From positions 1 to 60,921 of the forward strand of contig JAAUQI010000028.1 of the NCBI GenBank assembly GCA_012032345.1: a stretch of 60,921 nucleotides of DNA, given 5' to 3'. Shown here in pieces: positions 45,501 through 53,964 of the stretch (its first letter is position 1; every line of letters starts with the position of its first letter). A model generated the notes under the pieces. The model was not told where the DNA came from. It searched no databases and worked only from the letters and a program-made list of their open reading frames with translations. The DNA comes from Leptolyngbyaceae cyanobacterium RM1_1_2. GTDB taxonomy: Bacteria; Cyanobacteriota; Cyanobacteriia; Phormidesmidales; Phormidesmidaceae. The translations under genes and the position numbers were made by a program.

Positions 45501-46411
45501 TCTGTAGAACTCTCTCCAGATGAGATGCTAGCAGAAACATCCCCAACTTGTGGCTGTGCCTGAGGGATACTCGCTGATGACACAGAAGCTTGAGATGCTT
45601 CACGAGTGGCGGCGGCTGCTTCTGTCAGCTTACCTTGTAAAGAGGCAGGCTGCTCTCTATTGCCGCTGGCATCGGCGCGATTTGCTATGTCCTGTTGGGA
45701 CTGTTGGGGTGGAGAAGACTGTAGAGCCTCCGATCGCCCATCTATGAGGACTTCGGTGCCGCTGGTACCTGTATCTGACGCTGGCTCTAGGGGCTGGCCT
45801 TGAGGGCGCGATCGCTCAGGTTCTGGCTCTGAAGCAGCGGGGGTATCTGCTATGAGCTGCTGCACGGTTGGAGGCGAGGCATCTTGGGCAAAAATGCTGA
45901 TATTGGCAGGACTGAAGCCTGACTGCCTAGCGCGATCGACTTTTCCCTGTAAATTTTCTTGCTGGGTACTAGCCTGTAGAGCAGCAGATTTTGGTAAAAG
46001 AGTCTGGGGTTTAGCAACGACTGCAGCGACCTGACTAATTTCTGGCTGATAGCGATCGCCTGCCTGCTTTAGCTGAATATTGACCTCTTGGTCTTCTGAT
46101 CCTGGAGCTTCATAGCCAGCCTGCTGGCGCTGTAGCTGAAAACAGTTTGGCGGCTGAGGCGGCACAGCCCCCCCGGCAAATAGGCTGACCTTGGCGGCAT
46201 CAAAGCCCAGAGTCTTAGCTCGCTCTAGCTGAGTTTGAGCATCAGGAATCGTCTGCTGGGCTGATCCCCCACCTGCTGGGGCACCGCTAAAAGGCCGTGG
46301 CTGCAGAGAATTGACAGCCTGCTCAACGTGATTTTCTGGTGCAGCGGGTGCAGAAATATGCGGGCGATCGCCGCTAGAAGACTTTCGAGAAACTTGAGAG
46401 TGGGAACTCAT
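42503..46411 (-). CDS. 1302-residue cargo-like protein: injection-system leader, coiled coil, membrane region, C-terminal HEXXH domain
   Basis: Residues 1-135 resemble leaders of eCIS-associated (DUF4157-type) cyanobacterial cargo proteins: SLQPRPF (35-41), QLERAKTLGFDAAKVSLF (61-78), then VNIQLKQAGDRYQPEISQVA (110-129), comparable with the family pattern IQxKLxxGxxGDxYExEADRVA. A second AxxxGF-x4-ISIF unit lies at 161-174. Residues about 190-880 are Gln/Ala/Ser-rich with long coiled coil; 890-1035 is a Gly/Ala-rich membrane-inserting region; a linker repeats PGDAPE; the last about 200 residues carry H1177-E-V-G-H1181 (zincin-like). The ATG at 46411 is preferred over the TTG at 46423. It heads a six-gene operon. 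No DUF4157 domain proper and no sheath, tube or baseplate genes are in the window, so the role is inferred. Confidence 0.7.
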   Translation of the reverse strand: MSSHSQVSRKSSSGDRPHISAPAAPENHVEQAVNSLQPRPFSGAPAGGGSAQQTIPDAQTQLERAKTLGFDAAKVSLFAGGAVPPQPPNCFQLQRQQAGYEAPGSEDQEVNIQLKQAGDRYQPEISQVAAVVAKPQTLLPKSAALQASTQQENLQGKVDRARQSGFSPANISIFAQDASPPTVQQLIADTPAASEPEPERSRPQGQPLEPASDTGTSGTEVLIDGRSEALQSSPPQQSQQDIANRADASGNREQPASLQGKLTEAAAATREASQASVSSASIPQAQPQVGDVSASISSGESSTDLAAPAVPNSLAADQLKTAQNGGAASAGSSQAVPQAASPSGNSDSSSSSLSGSSSSPENPQQSAAQANQSDLSTLPAIADSSLPALQLPTAHSPGTQAVLSQITAAADSAREQFIERITQGSQAIAASVQQQQAALVAESDRQVSSVQALFADARGQLGQMISSAQAQLQTDAESHLATLQQGHTTALGEVETTFTARREQAQGIGDNYADESLQAANSSAEQAQSRLGNIAAAARSVGQEKAQVGGSTPEVAQAKAQVANELASDAAGKITGGVADLMQDLRTTGPEMASSFRSQGQEAAVQLGEGQGQVVTQLHTSHQETTTAIQQAVGQGTQALGSLQGQLIEQLTALEQTIQNQLQTQVAQQSQELYSAGEQAINTFQAQGQQAIAAGDEHLDQFNQQVAEMDIDPELASETTAEITGQVSSAYSGLMTTADAAFQQAEGALAEAGNQILTAISSVAGSAASQIRAFSGQAQEQVSHQVTSVSSQLGNTVGQANESESGMVSGVTSTLDQQLGQIESSFADGFNQYTGNLEAQVTSTEEQASEPRQNLPGNIETAQQRAEERAQNSWLENQWNDLVEMVSSPGFWAGLVVGLLVGVLIIATFGTGAVVLVAAGAIAGAVGALAATVVGNYAEGKRGAAVFDGALRNMIWGAFGGAVGAAALVFLGGVAAGLGLSAGAALGLLAGGASLVAGVVTVLDNVSQGRPWDQGLLGNMLLAGLLTWIGGKIAARRPGDAPESSTPRQPGDAPEPAPRQPGDTSEPTRSSRQPEPDAPEQQRLSGDEEPAGRMDTGASDGLESTPETIRDGSVRMEQHPTYQSTLTEIESLGFEVRRTSGSPHVSVREVLSPEGQVIRVERAVYLREGMRFLDLEHEVGHIRQLTERFGERTLPTERVIEYPDGRIKQARDQGGVLTNWQNAITEYHNRLIEFLRLHERGANSELLREHARGVREWRSEYRDRGLKGGRSPSRSQWADEHFPDLPQLESRYTDAGGVVLER

Positions 46412-46843
46412 GGGCAGGCCCAAATCTGATGCAGTCAGCCGTGGGTAATACTAATTTAGCTAAACAGATTTTTAGCCGACCGTTCTTGAGAACTTTATCA
46501 AAACTTAATTTAACGTTCCGGCAGTTTCCGCAGAACTACGGCAGTTTCAAAGTGTCTCCAGATCACTGTTGTGGCCTATTGAAGCTGGGAAACCTAAAGA
46601 AAAGTCTAGAGGAATCAGCACGACTGTTTTAAGTAGGCAAGCACAATAATCTTACAGACGGGTTTTCTCTTGGCAGAGACGCGTTGCGTAGGTGCAGCCA
46701 GCCACCAGGCTTACGACTGCGCTCAACCCTCGACTTCCAGCTAGGAGAACAATCTAGCTGATTTCGACTCCGCTTAATCAGCGACCGGTTTGACATTTAA
46801 TGAGGCCCAGCTACTTAGCCAATTGTTTTGAAATCAGAGATTC
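46412..46843. other. Divergent intergenic region
   Basis: 432 bp between the start of the cargo-like gene and the hpsE-like gene. It should hold the promoters of both. An open frame at 46429-46632 has no coding character. No repeat or operator is convincing. Confidence 0.4.
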
Positions 46844-47971
46844 ATGAAAAAATTGCTGTCTTATCAGGAAAAAAATGATTCTATAGAGTCATCTGGTGTT
46901 CGTCTCACCCTGGAGCAGTTTATTCAAAAACTGATGCTGAAGGCGGAATCAGCGCAGGCTCGCTCTAAAACGCGAGAAATCCTAAGTCGTCTTTTTCCTA
47001 AGCAAGTGCAGCTAGATTTTACGGTTGCGATCTGTACCTATAACGGTGAACAGCGACTGCCAGACGTTTTGGAAAATTTGTGCTGGCAGCTTAATACCCA
47101 CACCATCCAATGGGAAGTGATTGTAGTTGACAACAACAGCAGCGACGGCACCGCCCAGGTCGTCAAAGATTTTCAGGCCAGATGGCCCGATCACTCAACC
47201 TTACGATACGCCTTTGAAGGTCGTCAGGGGGCTGGTTTTGCTCGTCATAAAGCCGTTCAAATCGCTCGCAGCCCGCTGGTTGGCTTTTTAGACGACGACA
47301 ATTTACCCACAATGACCTGGGTAGTCGCTGCCTATCGCTTTGGGTGCGAACACACGGAAGCAGGGGTCTACGGCAGTCGCATCTACGGCGACTTTGAAAT
47401 CACGCCGCCCGAAAATTTTGAGCGCATCTCTGGCTTTCTGGCGATTACCGATCGCGGCCACGAACCCAGGCGCTACCCGCCTCAAAAGAAGGTGCTACCC
47501 CCGGGTGCTGGCATGGTGGTCAGACGGCAGGCTTGGCTAGACAATGTGCCGACCGAGCAGGTGCTAGCAGGGCGGATTGAAAACCGAGAAGCGGGTGAAG
47601 ACCTAGAGGCTGTTTTATACATTCAGCGGGCGGGCTGGGAGGTCTGGTACAACCCCCACATGCGTCTCTATCACAGGATTCCGGGCAGTCGCCTGCAGCG
47701 CGACTATCTGATTCGGCTCTGTCGCGGTATTGGCCTCAGCCGCTACCATACTCGGATGCTGAGCTGCCCCACCTGGCAGCAGCCTGTTTGGTTTTTTGCC
47801 TACCTGAGCAATGACGTGCGCAAGTTACTCAAGCATCTGATGAAGTACCGGGGCACTCTCAAAACCGACATTGTCGCCGCCTGCGAAATGACCCTTTACG
47901 TTTACAGTTTGCTCAGCCCTTTTTATATTTGGCAGCGCAGCTTTCGCCGCTATTGGCAGCGCCGTTCCTAG
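46844..47971 (+). CDS. hpsE: Family 2 glycosyltransferase, HpsE-like
   Basis: GT-A inverting glycosyltransferase: FTVAICTYNGEQRLPDVLENL, EVIVVDNNSSDGTAQVV, DXD-type VGFLDDDNLPT, acceptor region GEDLEAVLYIQRAGWEVWYNP. Extended C-terminus with LIRLCRGIGLSRYHTRML. The pattern matches HpsE of the hormogonium-polysaccharide system, used for gliding in filamentous cyanobacteria. The first 55 residues are an extra N-terminal extension. Other hps genes and pilins are not nearby. Confidence 0.78.
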   Translation: MKKLLSYQEKNDSIESSGVRLTLEQFIQKLMLKAESAQARSKTREILSRLFPKQVQLDFTVAICTYNGEQRLPDVLENLCWQLNTHTIQWEVIVVDNNSSDGTAQVVKDFQARWPDHSTLRYAFEGRQGAGFARHKAVQIARSPLVGFLDDDNLPTMTWVVAAYRFGCEHTEAGVYGSRIYGDFEITPPENFERISGFLAITDRGHEPRRYPPQKKVLPPGAGMVVRRQAWLDNVPTEQVLAGRIENREAGEDLEAVLYIQRAGWEVWYNPHMRLYHRIPGSRLQRDYLIRLCRGIGLSRYHTRMLSCPTWQQPVWFFAYLSNDVRKLLKHLMKYRGTLKTDIVAACEMTLYVYSLLSPFYIWQRSFRRYWQRRS

Positions 47972-48047
47972 CCTGTCTAGTGCCGGGTGCGATCGCTAGA
48001 ATCCCTGACTATTCGAGCTAGACTGGGCATGGATTAGGGGGTGAAAT

Positions 48048-49298
48048 ATGGACAGTGCCGACTATCAGCAAGGCTTAGAAAAGCTGCACGCAGGCGATCG
48101 CACGGGCGCAATTCAGGCGTTTAACCGGGCGCTGAGAGTGCAGCCGGACTGGGCTGAAGCTTATACTCAGCGGGCGAAAGCCAAGTTTGGCAATGGGGAT
48201 CACTCAGGCGCAATCGCCGACTATACCCAAGCGCTGCAGCGTCAGCCGACCTCTGAGGCTCATCTGGGGCGGGGTCTGGCCCGTGTTGCGACAGGAGATA
48301 CCCAGGGCGCGATCGCCGATGCTGAGCAGGCACTGACGCTGAGCGAGCTGCTGCCTGCCGCCCATAATCTTTTGGGCCTGATCTATCGCAAAGTCGGTAA
48401 TCTATCAGCGGCGATCGCGGCCTATAAGCAAGCCGCCCAGGGTTACATTCAGCAGAAAGACAAAGCTAGCGCCGAGCGCTGTGTGCAAACGCTAGGGCAG
48501 CTCCAGGCTCGGCCTTTAGCACTCCCTGCCCTAATTGATGTCAAAACTTACCTGCATCAGGTCAGTCAAAAGATTGACCAGCAGAACTACAGCAGCGCCC
48601 TGGCTGACCTCAACTGGCTGCTACAGAGCGATCCCCAAGACGCCCAGGCTTACTGTCTGAGGGGAATTGTTCGGGCTAAGCTCAGCAACGCCCAAGGCGC
48701 TCTACAAGATTTAGCTGCGGCCATGCGCCTAGCCCCGCAGGATCGCAACATTCAGTATCAGCGGGCGCTGGTGCGGCTAGCCCTAGGAGATGCCAGAGGC
48801 GCTCTAGCCGATCTAAAGCAGCTCTTAGAGCGCAGCCCTCAGCAGGTGGAGCTGTATGTGCAGTGCGGCAGTGCCTACCAGCAGCTAAAAGACTATCGGC
48901 AAGCGATTCAGTATTACGGGCAAGCCCTACAGCTTAAGGCAGACAGCGCTCAGATTTACTGGCAGCGGGCAGAAGTACGGGAAGCTTTTGAAGACATCAG
49001 CAGCGCCGTAGAAGACTACCAGCAGGCCGCAAATCTGTGGTTTAATCAGGGCAACTGGCCCCGCTATCAGCAGGCGCTGGCTCAGGTGCAGCGGCTGCAA
49101 ACCAGGCTGCCCTCAGAGCGAGCTACGTTAGAAAAAGCCGCAGGGTTGGAAGAGCTTCAAAGTCAGCTAGCTCAGCTAGTCGGCGGCACCTGGGAAATTG
49201 CCGAGCGCCTGTTAGCGATTGCCCGCCAGCGGTATCCGGACAAGTCTGAGGTTTGGTATTTACGGCAGGTAATTGGTGAGCTAGAGCGCGATCGCTAG
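48048..49298 (+). CDS. TPR-repeat protein
   Basis: 416 residues built almost wholly of tetratricopeptide repeats (for example GDRTGAIQAFNRALRVQPDWAEAY, GDHSGAIADYTQALQRQPT, LKDYRQAIQYYGQALQLKADSAQ), about nine in all. No signal peptide or enzymatic domain, so a cytosolic protein-interaction scaffold. It follows the hpsE-like gene by 76 bp and may share its transcript. Confidence 0.85.
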   Translation: MDSADYQQGLEKLHAGDRTGAIQAFNRALRVQPDWAEAYTQRAKAKFGNGDHSGAIADYTQALQRQPTSEAHLGRGLARVATGDTQGAIADAEQALTLSELLPAAHNLLGLIYRKVGNLSAAIAAYKQAAQGYIQQKDKASAERCVQTLGQLQARPLALPALIDVKTYLHQVSQKIDQQNYSSALADLNWLLQSDPQDAQAYCLRGIVRAKLSNAQGALQDLAAAMRLAPQDRNIQYQRALVRLALGDARGALADLKQLLERSPQQVELYVQCGSAYQQLKDYRQAIQYYGQALQLKADSAQIYWQRAEVREAFEDISSAVEDYQQAANLWFNQGNWPRYQQALAQVQRLQTRLPSERATLEKAAGLEELQSQLAQLVGGTWEIAERLLAIARQRYPDKSEVWYLRQVIGELERDR

Positions 49299-49348
49299 TC
49301 TGATTCGGCCTTTAGAGAATTTAGGTCTGCACATAGGGCTTCAGGAGC

Positions 49349-50050
49349 CTACAGCGGCAACTCAAAACCAAACGAACCGTCAGACTTGATCTTAGGGCAG
49401 GCAGCAGCTGAGGGGGTCGCTATTTCACACTGGGCGACAAGGCAGGGCTGCTGGTAGGCTGCTTCTGTCTCTAGGGGCGGTGGCGGCTGGCCAAATATCA
49501 TCTCGCAGCTAAAATCTTCAAAGTCAGGAATCATCGTTAGGGGAATGCCAAACTGCTGGGTAAAAAAGTTTTGGGTAGGCAGCTTGCACATGTTGATACA
49601 CAAACCCACACAGCGGCTTTGCTCTAGATAACGACACTTCTTAATCTGGACGCCGCTGTTTTGCTGCTGCTGCCCGCTGGCAGTTTGAATTTCTACGGCT
49701 TTGACCTCGCAAGGGCCAACTAGCCATTCAAATAGACGGGTGGCAAACCAAGCATTGAGTTCGCAGACTAGCTGCGTTGGCGAAAACAGCGTCCTGATTA
49801 GCCAGAGAACGGGGGCGGGTACCAGCGACTGCAGCACTACAGCAACGGTTTCCTGCTGCTCTCGGGCACTGCGGCCCTGCATAATCTGCTTGGAAAGGTC
49901 TACAAAACCGTCATAGCCTTGAAGCTGAGTTTTGCCTCCGAGTGCCTTTGCCATTTTGCGGCTAAAAAGCCAGATGAAGGCGCGGTCGAGCCAGTTGTCG
50001 TCGTAAACTTCCCGGTCTGGAATTTGCACAGGTTTAGCGGCTGCAATCAA
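49349..50050 (-). CDS. D27-like carotenoid isomerase (DUF4033)
   Basis: 233 residues matching the D27 family, plant members of which isomerise all-trans to 9-cis beta-carotene with a non-heme iron. The core is DRAFIWLFSRKMAKALG, GLCINMCKLPTQNFFTQQFGIPLTMIPDFEDFSCEMIFGQ and a late PCLVAQC. The family cysteines are kept. The only upstream start in frame is a TTG at 50050. It is transcribed away from the class II amidotransferase gene. Strigolactone synthesis is not implied; the cyanobacterial product is unknown. Confidence 0.82.
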   Translation of the reverse strand: MIAAAKPVQIPDREVYDDNWLDRAFIWLFSRKMAKALGGKTQLQGYDGFVDLSKQIMQGRSAREQQETVAVVLQSLVPAPVLWLIRTLFSPTQLVCELNAWFATRLFEWLVGPCEVKAVEIQTASGQQQQNSGVQIKKCRYLEQSRCVGLCINMCKLPTQNFFTQQFGIPLTMIPDFEDFSCEMIFGQPPPPLETEAAYQQPCLVAQCEIATPSAAACPKIKSDGSFGFELPL

Positions 50051-50189
50051 AAGGGCTGCTCTTTTAGTATTGCCTAAAGCTAGCAGACTTGGACAAGGGT
50101 TAAATTCAGTTTGTTTGTTTTATGCGCCTGAAAGGCTAGCGATCGCTACAATCGGTGGACACAGCCCTATTTACAGTAAATTAACAGCT

Positions 50190-50963
50190 ATGTGCCAGCT
50201 ATTGGGCATGAACTGTAACGTTCCGACTGATATTTGTTTTTCATTTGAGGGGTTTGCAGCGCGAGGCGGCAAGACAGATGAACACCAAGATGGCTGGGGG
50301 ATTGCCTTTTTTGAAGGGGCAGGTTGCCGCATGTTTATTGATGAAAAGCCTTCGTGCGAATCAGCTGTGGCTGAGCTAGTGCGCAGCTACCCAATTAAGT
50401 CAACCCATGTGATAGCCCATATTCGTAAAGCTACCTTTGGGCAAGTCTCATTGGAAAACTGCCATCCCTTTCGGCGAGAGCTGTGGGGGCGCTACTGGAT
50501 TTTTGCTCACAATGGTGATTTGCCTGATTTTTATCCTGATGGTGGTTTTTATTGTCCGGTTGGCCAAACCGATAGTGAACGGGCTTTTTGTCTGATTTTG
50601 AATACGCTGCGTCAGCGCTTTCCTACGGGTAACCCCCCCTTGCCTCAGCTACACACAGTGCTGCAGCAGGTGACCCAGGCGATCGCGGCTAAAGGCAGCT
50701 TCAACTATTTGCTCTCAGACGGTAAACACTTTTTTGTTCATTGCTCAACCCAGCTTTGCTATCTGGTGCGACAGGCTCCCTTTGCAGCGGCGCACCTAAT
50801 TGATGCCGATCTAAGCGTAGATTTTCAAGAGCTGACTACGCTGCGCGATCGCGTGGCTGTGATTACTACAGCGCCACTCACTGACAACGAAGCCTGGACA
50901 CCGCTGCAGCCGGGAGAACTGCTGGCTTTTCAAAATGGCTTACCCCTGAGTTCCTTTAGCTGA
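50190..50963 (+). CDS. Class II glutamine amidotransferase (YafJ-like)
   Basis: Ntn-hydrolase-type glutaminase domain: MCQLLGMN with catalytic Cys2, GWGIAFFEGAG, VIAHIRKATFGQVSLENCHPF, FAHNGDL. The frame is open back to 50070, but the ATG at 50190 places Cys at position 2, which the mechanism requires after Met removal. About 257 residues. It is a stand-alone domain without a synthetase partner, so the acceptor of ammonia or of the glutamyl group is unknown. It overlaps the convergent cyclase gene by 8 bp. Confidence 0.88.
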   Translation: MCQLLGMNCNVPTDICFSFEGFAARGGKTDEHQDGWGIAFFEGAGCRMFIDEKPSCESAVAELVRSYPIKSTHVIAHIRKATFGQVSLENCHPFRRELWGRYWIFAHNGDLPDFYPDGGFYCPVGQTDSERAFCLILNTLRQRFPTGNPPLPQLHTVLQQVTQAIAAKGSFNYLLSDGKHFFVHCSTQLCYLVRQAPFAAAHLIDADLSVDFQELTTLRDRVAVITTAPLTDNEAWTPLQPGELLAFQNGLPLSSFS

Positions 50964-52491
50964 GACTATAGACAGGCTGAGGCTGCGTTTTGCCCTTCAG
51001 CAGGAGCTGACCCAGGCGCACAGCCTGATAGCGATCGCCTAGCTGCTGATAGAGAGCCTCACTGACTAAAATTTGGTCAGGCTCAGCTCGACTCATCAGC
51101 CGCGCCGCTGTGTTGACCGTGTCCCCCAGAACATTGAACTCGCGGCGACCTCTAAGGGCACCAATTTCAGCCGCAAAGACCGGGCCGTAGGTGAGGCCAA
51201 TGCGGCAGTTAAGCTCGATGGCTTTGCCCTGAACCTCAGGAGCAGGAATTTGGCTGATTAGGTGACGAATGGCTAGAATTGCTTCAACGGCCCGCTGGGC
51301 ATCGCTCTCGTCGGGGTTAAGTACACCAAAGTGAATTAGCACCTCTGATCCTATGGAGTGATAGGTGACCTTTTGCAAGATGCCGCCGCGTCGCTCAACC
51401 GCGCCGTTCATTAGGGCGAAGGCTTGAGAAAAACAGTTGACGATAGCGCTAATCTCTTCCGGTCGGGCATCGTCAACCGATTCTGGCAGGCCCATCAGAT
51501 TGACAAAAGCGACTGCAATCGTGGGAAAGGCTGGCGGAATATTGCGCTGGGCAGCGTTGTCTACCAGCAACTGCAGCACCGATCGCGGTAGATAGCTTGC
51601 CAGTGGCTCTACCCTCTGCACAGTGGCCTGAATTTCGGCAATCAGTCCGGCAGGGCTGCGGTCGAGCAGAATAGGCGTAGCAGGCCGACGGTTGATGGCA
51701 ATGTCGTACTCGCCTAGCCCCTCAGCGGTGAGGTCATCCATGATAATCATATGCCCTGGATGCCCAGCGCGCAGGCGGAACTGCTGACCCAGGCGATCGC
51801 TGGCTACCTGGGTTAGCGAGACGCAGCCTACCTCCCCTTCTCCTTCTGCCTGCTTAGCAATTTGCACAGCTTGCCCCAGCAGCACATGGCCCATCCGCAT
51901 AGGAGTGCCAATATCGGCAGTCACAAAGCTCCCGGCATGAATGCCTACCCGCATTTTTAAGGTCAGACCTGGGAGCATATCTAAGTTGGCAAATTCCCGC
52001 ATTGCCCGCTGCATTCGCAGTCCAGCGTGAACTGCCTGCTCTACCTCGTTGCGTGAGTCATCGCAGGTAAATTCTACTAAAAGTGCATCCCCGGTAAATT
52101 CGAGCAGATTGCCGCCGGACTTACTGATGATTTCAATCATCTGGGTAAAGTAGCGGTTGAGCAAATTGAGCAGGGTTTCTGCCCCAGATCTGCCCTGGGA
52201 GGCGCTGGCTTCTAGCAGTCGGGTGAATCCGGCTAGATCTGTAAATAGCAAACTGCCCGTCTGCCAGCAGTGTTGGGGATAACCGGGACGGGGTAAGCGA
52301 TCGCAGACATCTCTAGGCACATAGCTGCTCAACAGATGCTGTAGAGTCCGCAAATGCTCAAAGATGTGCATCAGCGTGGCCGGACTGGGATTAACCCAGG
52401 TGACAGCGTAGAGATCGGCAGGCAGCAGCAACCGCAGCCGCAGTTCTAGCTCGGCTAGCTCAGACAGGGCAGTTGTGGTCGAAGATGCCAT
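50956..52491 (-). CDS. Tandem class III nucleotidyl cyclase with complementary half-sites
   Basis: 511 residues with two cyclase domains in one soluble chain. C1 (about 78-230) keeps both metal-binding aspartates (D85 in LFTDLAGF, D135 in EFTGDALLVEF) but has Q210 and Q214 where the transition-state Asn and Arg should be. C2 (about 322-500) lacks the metal aspartates (N331, E383) but keeps K374, N460 and R464 in LGDTVNTAARL. The two domains would build one active site, as C1/C2 of mammalian adenylyl cyclases do. The base-selecting position is Asn (N453), so ATP versus GTP is undecided. Confidence 0.85.
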   Translation of the reverse strand: MASSTTTALSELAELELRLRLLLPADLYAVTWVNPSPATLMHIFEHLRTLQHLLSSYVPRDVCDRLPRPGYPQHCWQTGSLLFTDLAGFTRLLEASASQGRSGAETLLNLLNRYFTQMIEIISKSGGNLLEFTGDALLVEFTCDDSRNEVEQAVHAGLRMQRAMREFANLDMLPGLTLKMRVGIHAGSFVTADIGTPMRMGHVLLGQAVQIAKQAEGEGEVGCVSLTQVASDRLGQQFRLRAGHPGHMIIMDDLTAEGLGEYDIAINRRPATPILLDRSPAGLIAEIQATVQRVEPLASYLPRSVLQLLVDNAAQRNIPPAFPTIAVAFVNLMGLPESVDDARPEEISAIVNCFSQAFALMNGAVERRGGILQKVTYHSIGSEVLIHFGVLNPDESDAQRAVEAILAIRHLISQIPAPEVQGKAIELNCRIGLTYGPVFAAEIGALRGRREFNVLGDTVNTAARLMSRAEPDQILVSEALYQQLGDRYQAVRLGQLLLKGKTQPQPVYSLS

Positions 52492-52585
52492 GCGGAGCAG
52501 TATATAGGGAAATTCTCAGTTTTTTTACAGAGACTAGTCAAGTGTACGGTATCTAAAAATAACCTTCTGATTGATTCGAGGTACT

Positions 52586-53269
52586 TTACAACTGACTTTC
52601 TAGCTCAATGGGTTCAATGCAGCTCAGGCTGTTGTGGCTGGGGTTGTTGACCTGCTGGCTAACGGGATAGCGCTGCATCTCTGTAGCAGTATAAGGAACG
52701 AGTAAAGGCTGTAAGCTTTCTGGGCGCTGTTCCTGCGGGTTTAGCCAGCGATCGTAGACCTCGGCAGGCAACATCACGGGCATACGGTCGTGTACCGGGG
52801 CGAGTAAGCTGTTGGGCTGCGTGGTCAGCAGCGTACAAGAGCTAATGGCTTCTTGCTCATTTTGCCAGTGCTCCCACAGACCAGCAAAGGCAAATAGCTG
52901 GCGATCGCGCCGTTGAAAGTAATAAGGCTGCTTGGTTTTGCTGTCTTTGAGCCGGTGCCACTCATAAAAACCGTCGGCAATCACCAGGCAGCGCCGCCGT
53001 CGAAAAGCGGTACGAAAAGAAGGCTTCTCGTGGACGGTTTCAGCTCTAGCATTGATCAGCCGATTGCCAATTGAAGGGTCTTTGGCCCAGCCTGGAACTA
53101 GCCCCCAGCGCATCAGGCTGTGCTGTCGGCCAGACTCGGCTGCTAGTACAACTGAAACCAGCTGAGTCGGGGCAATATTGTAGCTCACCGTTACTGTGGG
53201 CACGGCTGCTAGCTCAAAGGCTGCCGCGATCGCCTCTCCTGAATGGCTCTGGGTATATCTTCCACACAT
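52586..53269 (-). CDS. yedK: SOS response-associated peptidase, YedK/HMCES type
   Basis: Protein that shields abasic sites in single-stranded DNA by a covalent link through Cys2. MCGRYTQ start, YNIAPTQ, MRWGLVPGWAKDPSIGNRLINARAETV, GFYEW (catalytic Glu) and HDRMPVMLP (catalytic His) are all present. 227 residues, typical. It lies 12 bp downstream of the SRPBCC gene on the same strand. Confidence 0.93.
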   Translation of the reverse strand: MCGRYTQSHSGEAIAAAFELAAVPTVTVSYNIAPTQLVSVVLAAESGRQHSLMRWGLVPGWAKDPSIGNRLINARAETVHEKPSFRTAFRRRRCLVIADGFYEWHRLKDSKTKQPYYFQRRDRQLFAFAGLWEHWQNEQEAISSCTLLTTQPNSLLAPVHDRMPVMLPAEVYDRWLNPQEQRPESLQPLLVPYTATEMQRYPVSQQVNNPSHNSLSCIEPIELESQL

Positions 53270-53281
53270 TTGACTTTATGA

Positions 53282-53851
53282 TTAGCCTTGACTGGCCCGA
53301 CGCTCAGCTTCAGCCGCGATCGCCTGCAGGTTTTTCTTGAGACTGCTCTCAAAAATGCTGTAAAACGCACCGTCTAGCAGGCCAATGTCTGCCTGAGCCG
53401 TCACCTGCTGAGTAATCAAAGTTTTTAGCAGGCCAGAATTATCGTCTGCAATTGAGTCAAGCCGCCACGATCCTTCTAGCTTTTCTAGATCCCCGTCAAG
53501 CAGGCGAAACTCAATCTCCTGACTTTTCTCAATGTTCTCTGTGAGCAGAGTAGACTCAATGGTTGTCAACATTACGTCTCGGCTATCTATCTGCTCAACC
53601 ACAGTGCGGTTGCCCTCGGCTTCAACGATGCGGCTGGAGATCACCGTAGGCAGAAAGTTAGCAAAATTCTCATAGTCGCGCACCACCTCCCAAGTGGTTT
53701 GCCAGTTGGCATCTGCCAGTGCCATCGCTGTATACTGGCCGTCTTCCCCCATGATGGCAATCCCGCCCTGCTCTAAAAGAGCGCGATCGGGAGCGGCTAA
53801 GTGGCTCATAAGGTTATCTAAGGAACTCGTGAGGGGCTGAGAGCTGGGCAT
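53282..53851 (-). CDS. SRPBCC (START-like) family protein
   Basis: 189 residues with the coenzyme-Q-binding/cyclase-type START fold pattern: DANWQTTWEVVRDYENFANFLPTVISSRIVE, EGSWRLDSIADDNSGLLKTLITQQVTAQ. Such proteins bind hydrophobic ligands in a deep cavity. No signal peptide. It precedes yedK by 12 bp; the pairing has no obvious meaning. Confidence 0.8.
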   Translation of the reverse strand: MPSSQPLTSSLDNLMSHLAAPDRALLEQGGIAIMGEDGQYTAMALADANWQTTWEVVRDYENFANFLPTVISSRIVEAEGNRTVVEQIDSRDVMLTTIESTLLTENIEKSQEIEFRLLDGDLEKLEGSWRLDSIADDNSGLLKTLITQQVTAQADIGLLDGAFYSIFESSLKKNLQAIAAEAERRASQG

Positions 53852-53964
53852 GGGAATGACTTTTTTACAGTTCTTAGTGTTGCTAGTGTAAGAGACAGCG
53901 CCCGTGCTTTCCTCTGAAGTCCGATAGAGTCTTGGTGCAATGTCCTCTAACTTTTAGATGAGTT

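Noticed and set aside
43410-46034. Several open frames antisense to the cargo-like gene
   Set aside because: They are shadows of its Ala/Gln/Ser-rich codons; no independent start or family features.
42503-46411. Calling the cargo-like protein a DUF4157 metallopeptidase
   Set aside because: The HEVGH motif is at the far C-terminus, not in the leader-proximal position of DUF4157, and the surrounding sequence differs from that domain.
46429-46632. 67-residue open frame upstream of the hpsE-like gene
   Set aside because: No ribosome site, no coding pattern, and it lies in a divergent promoter region.
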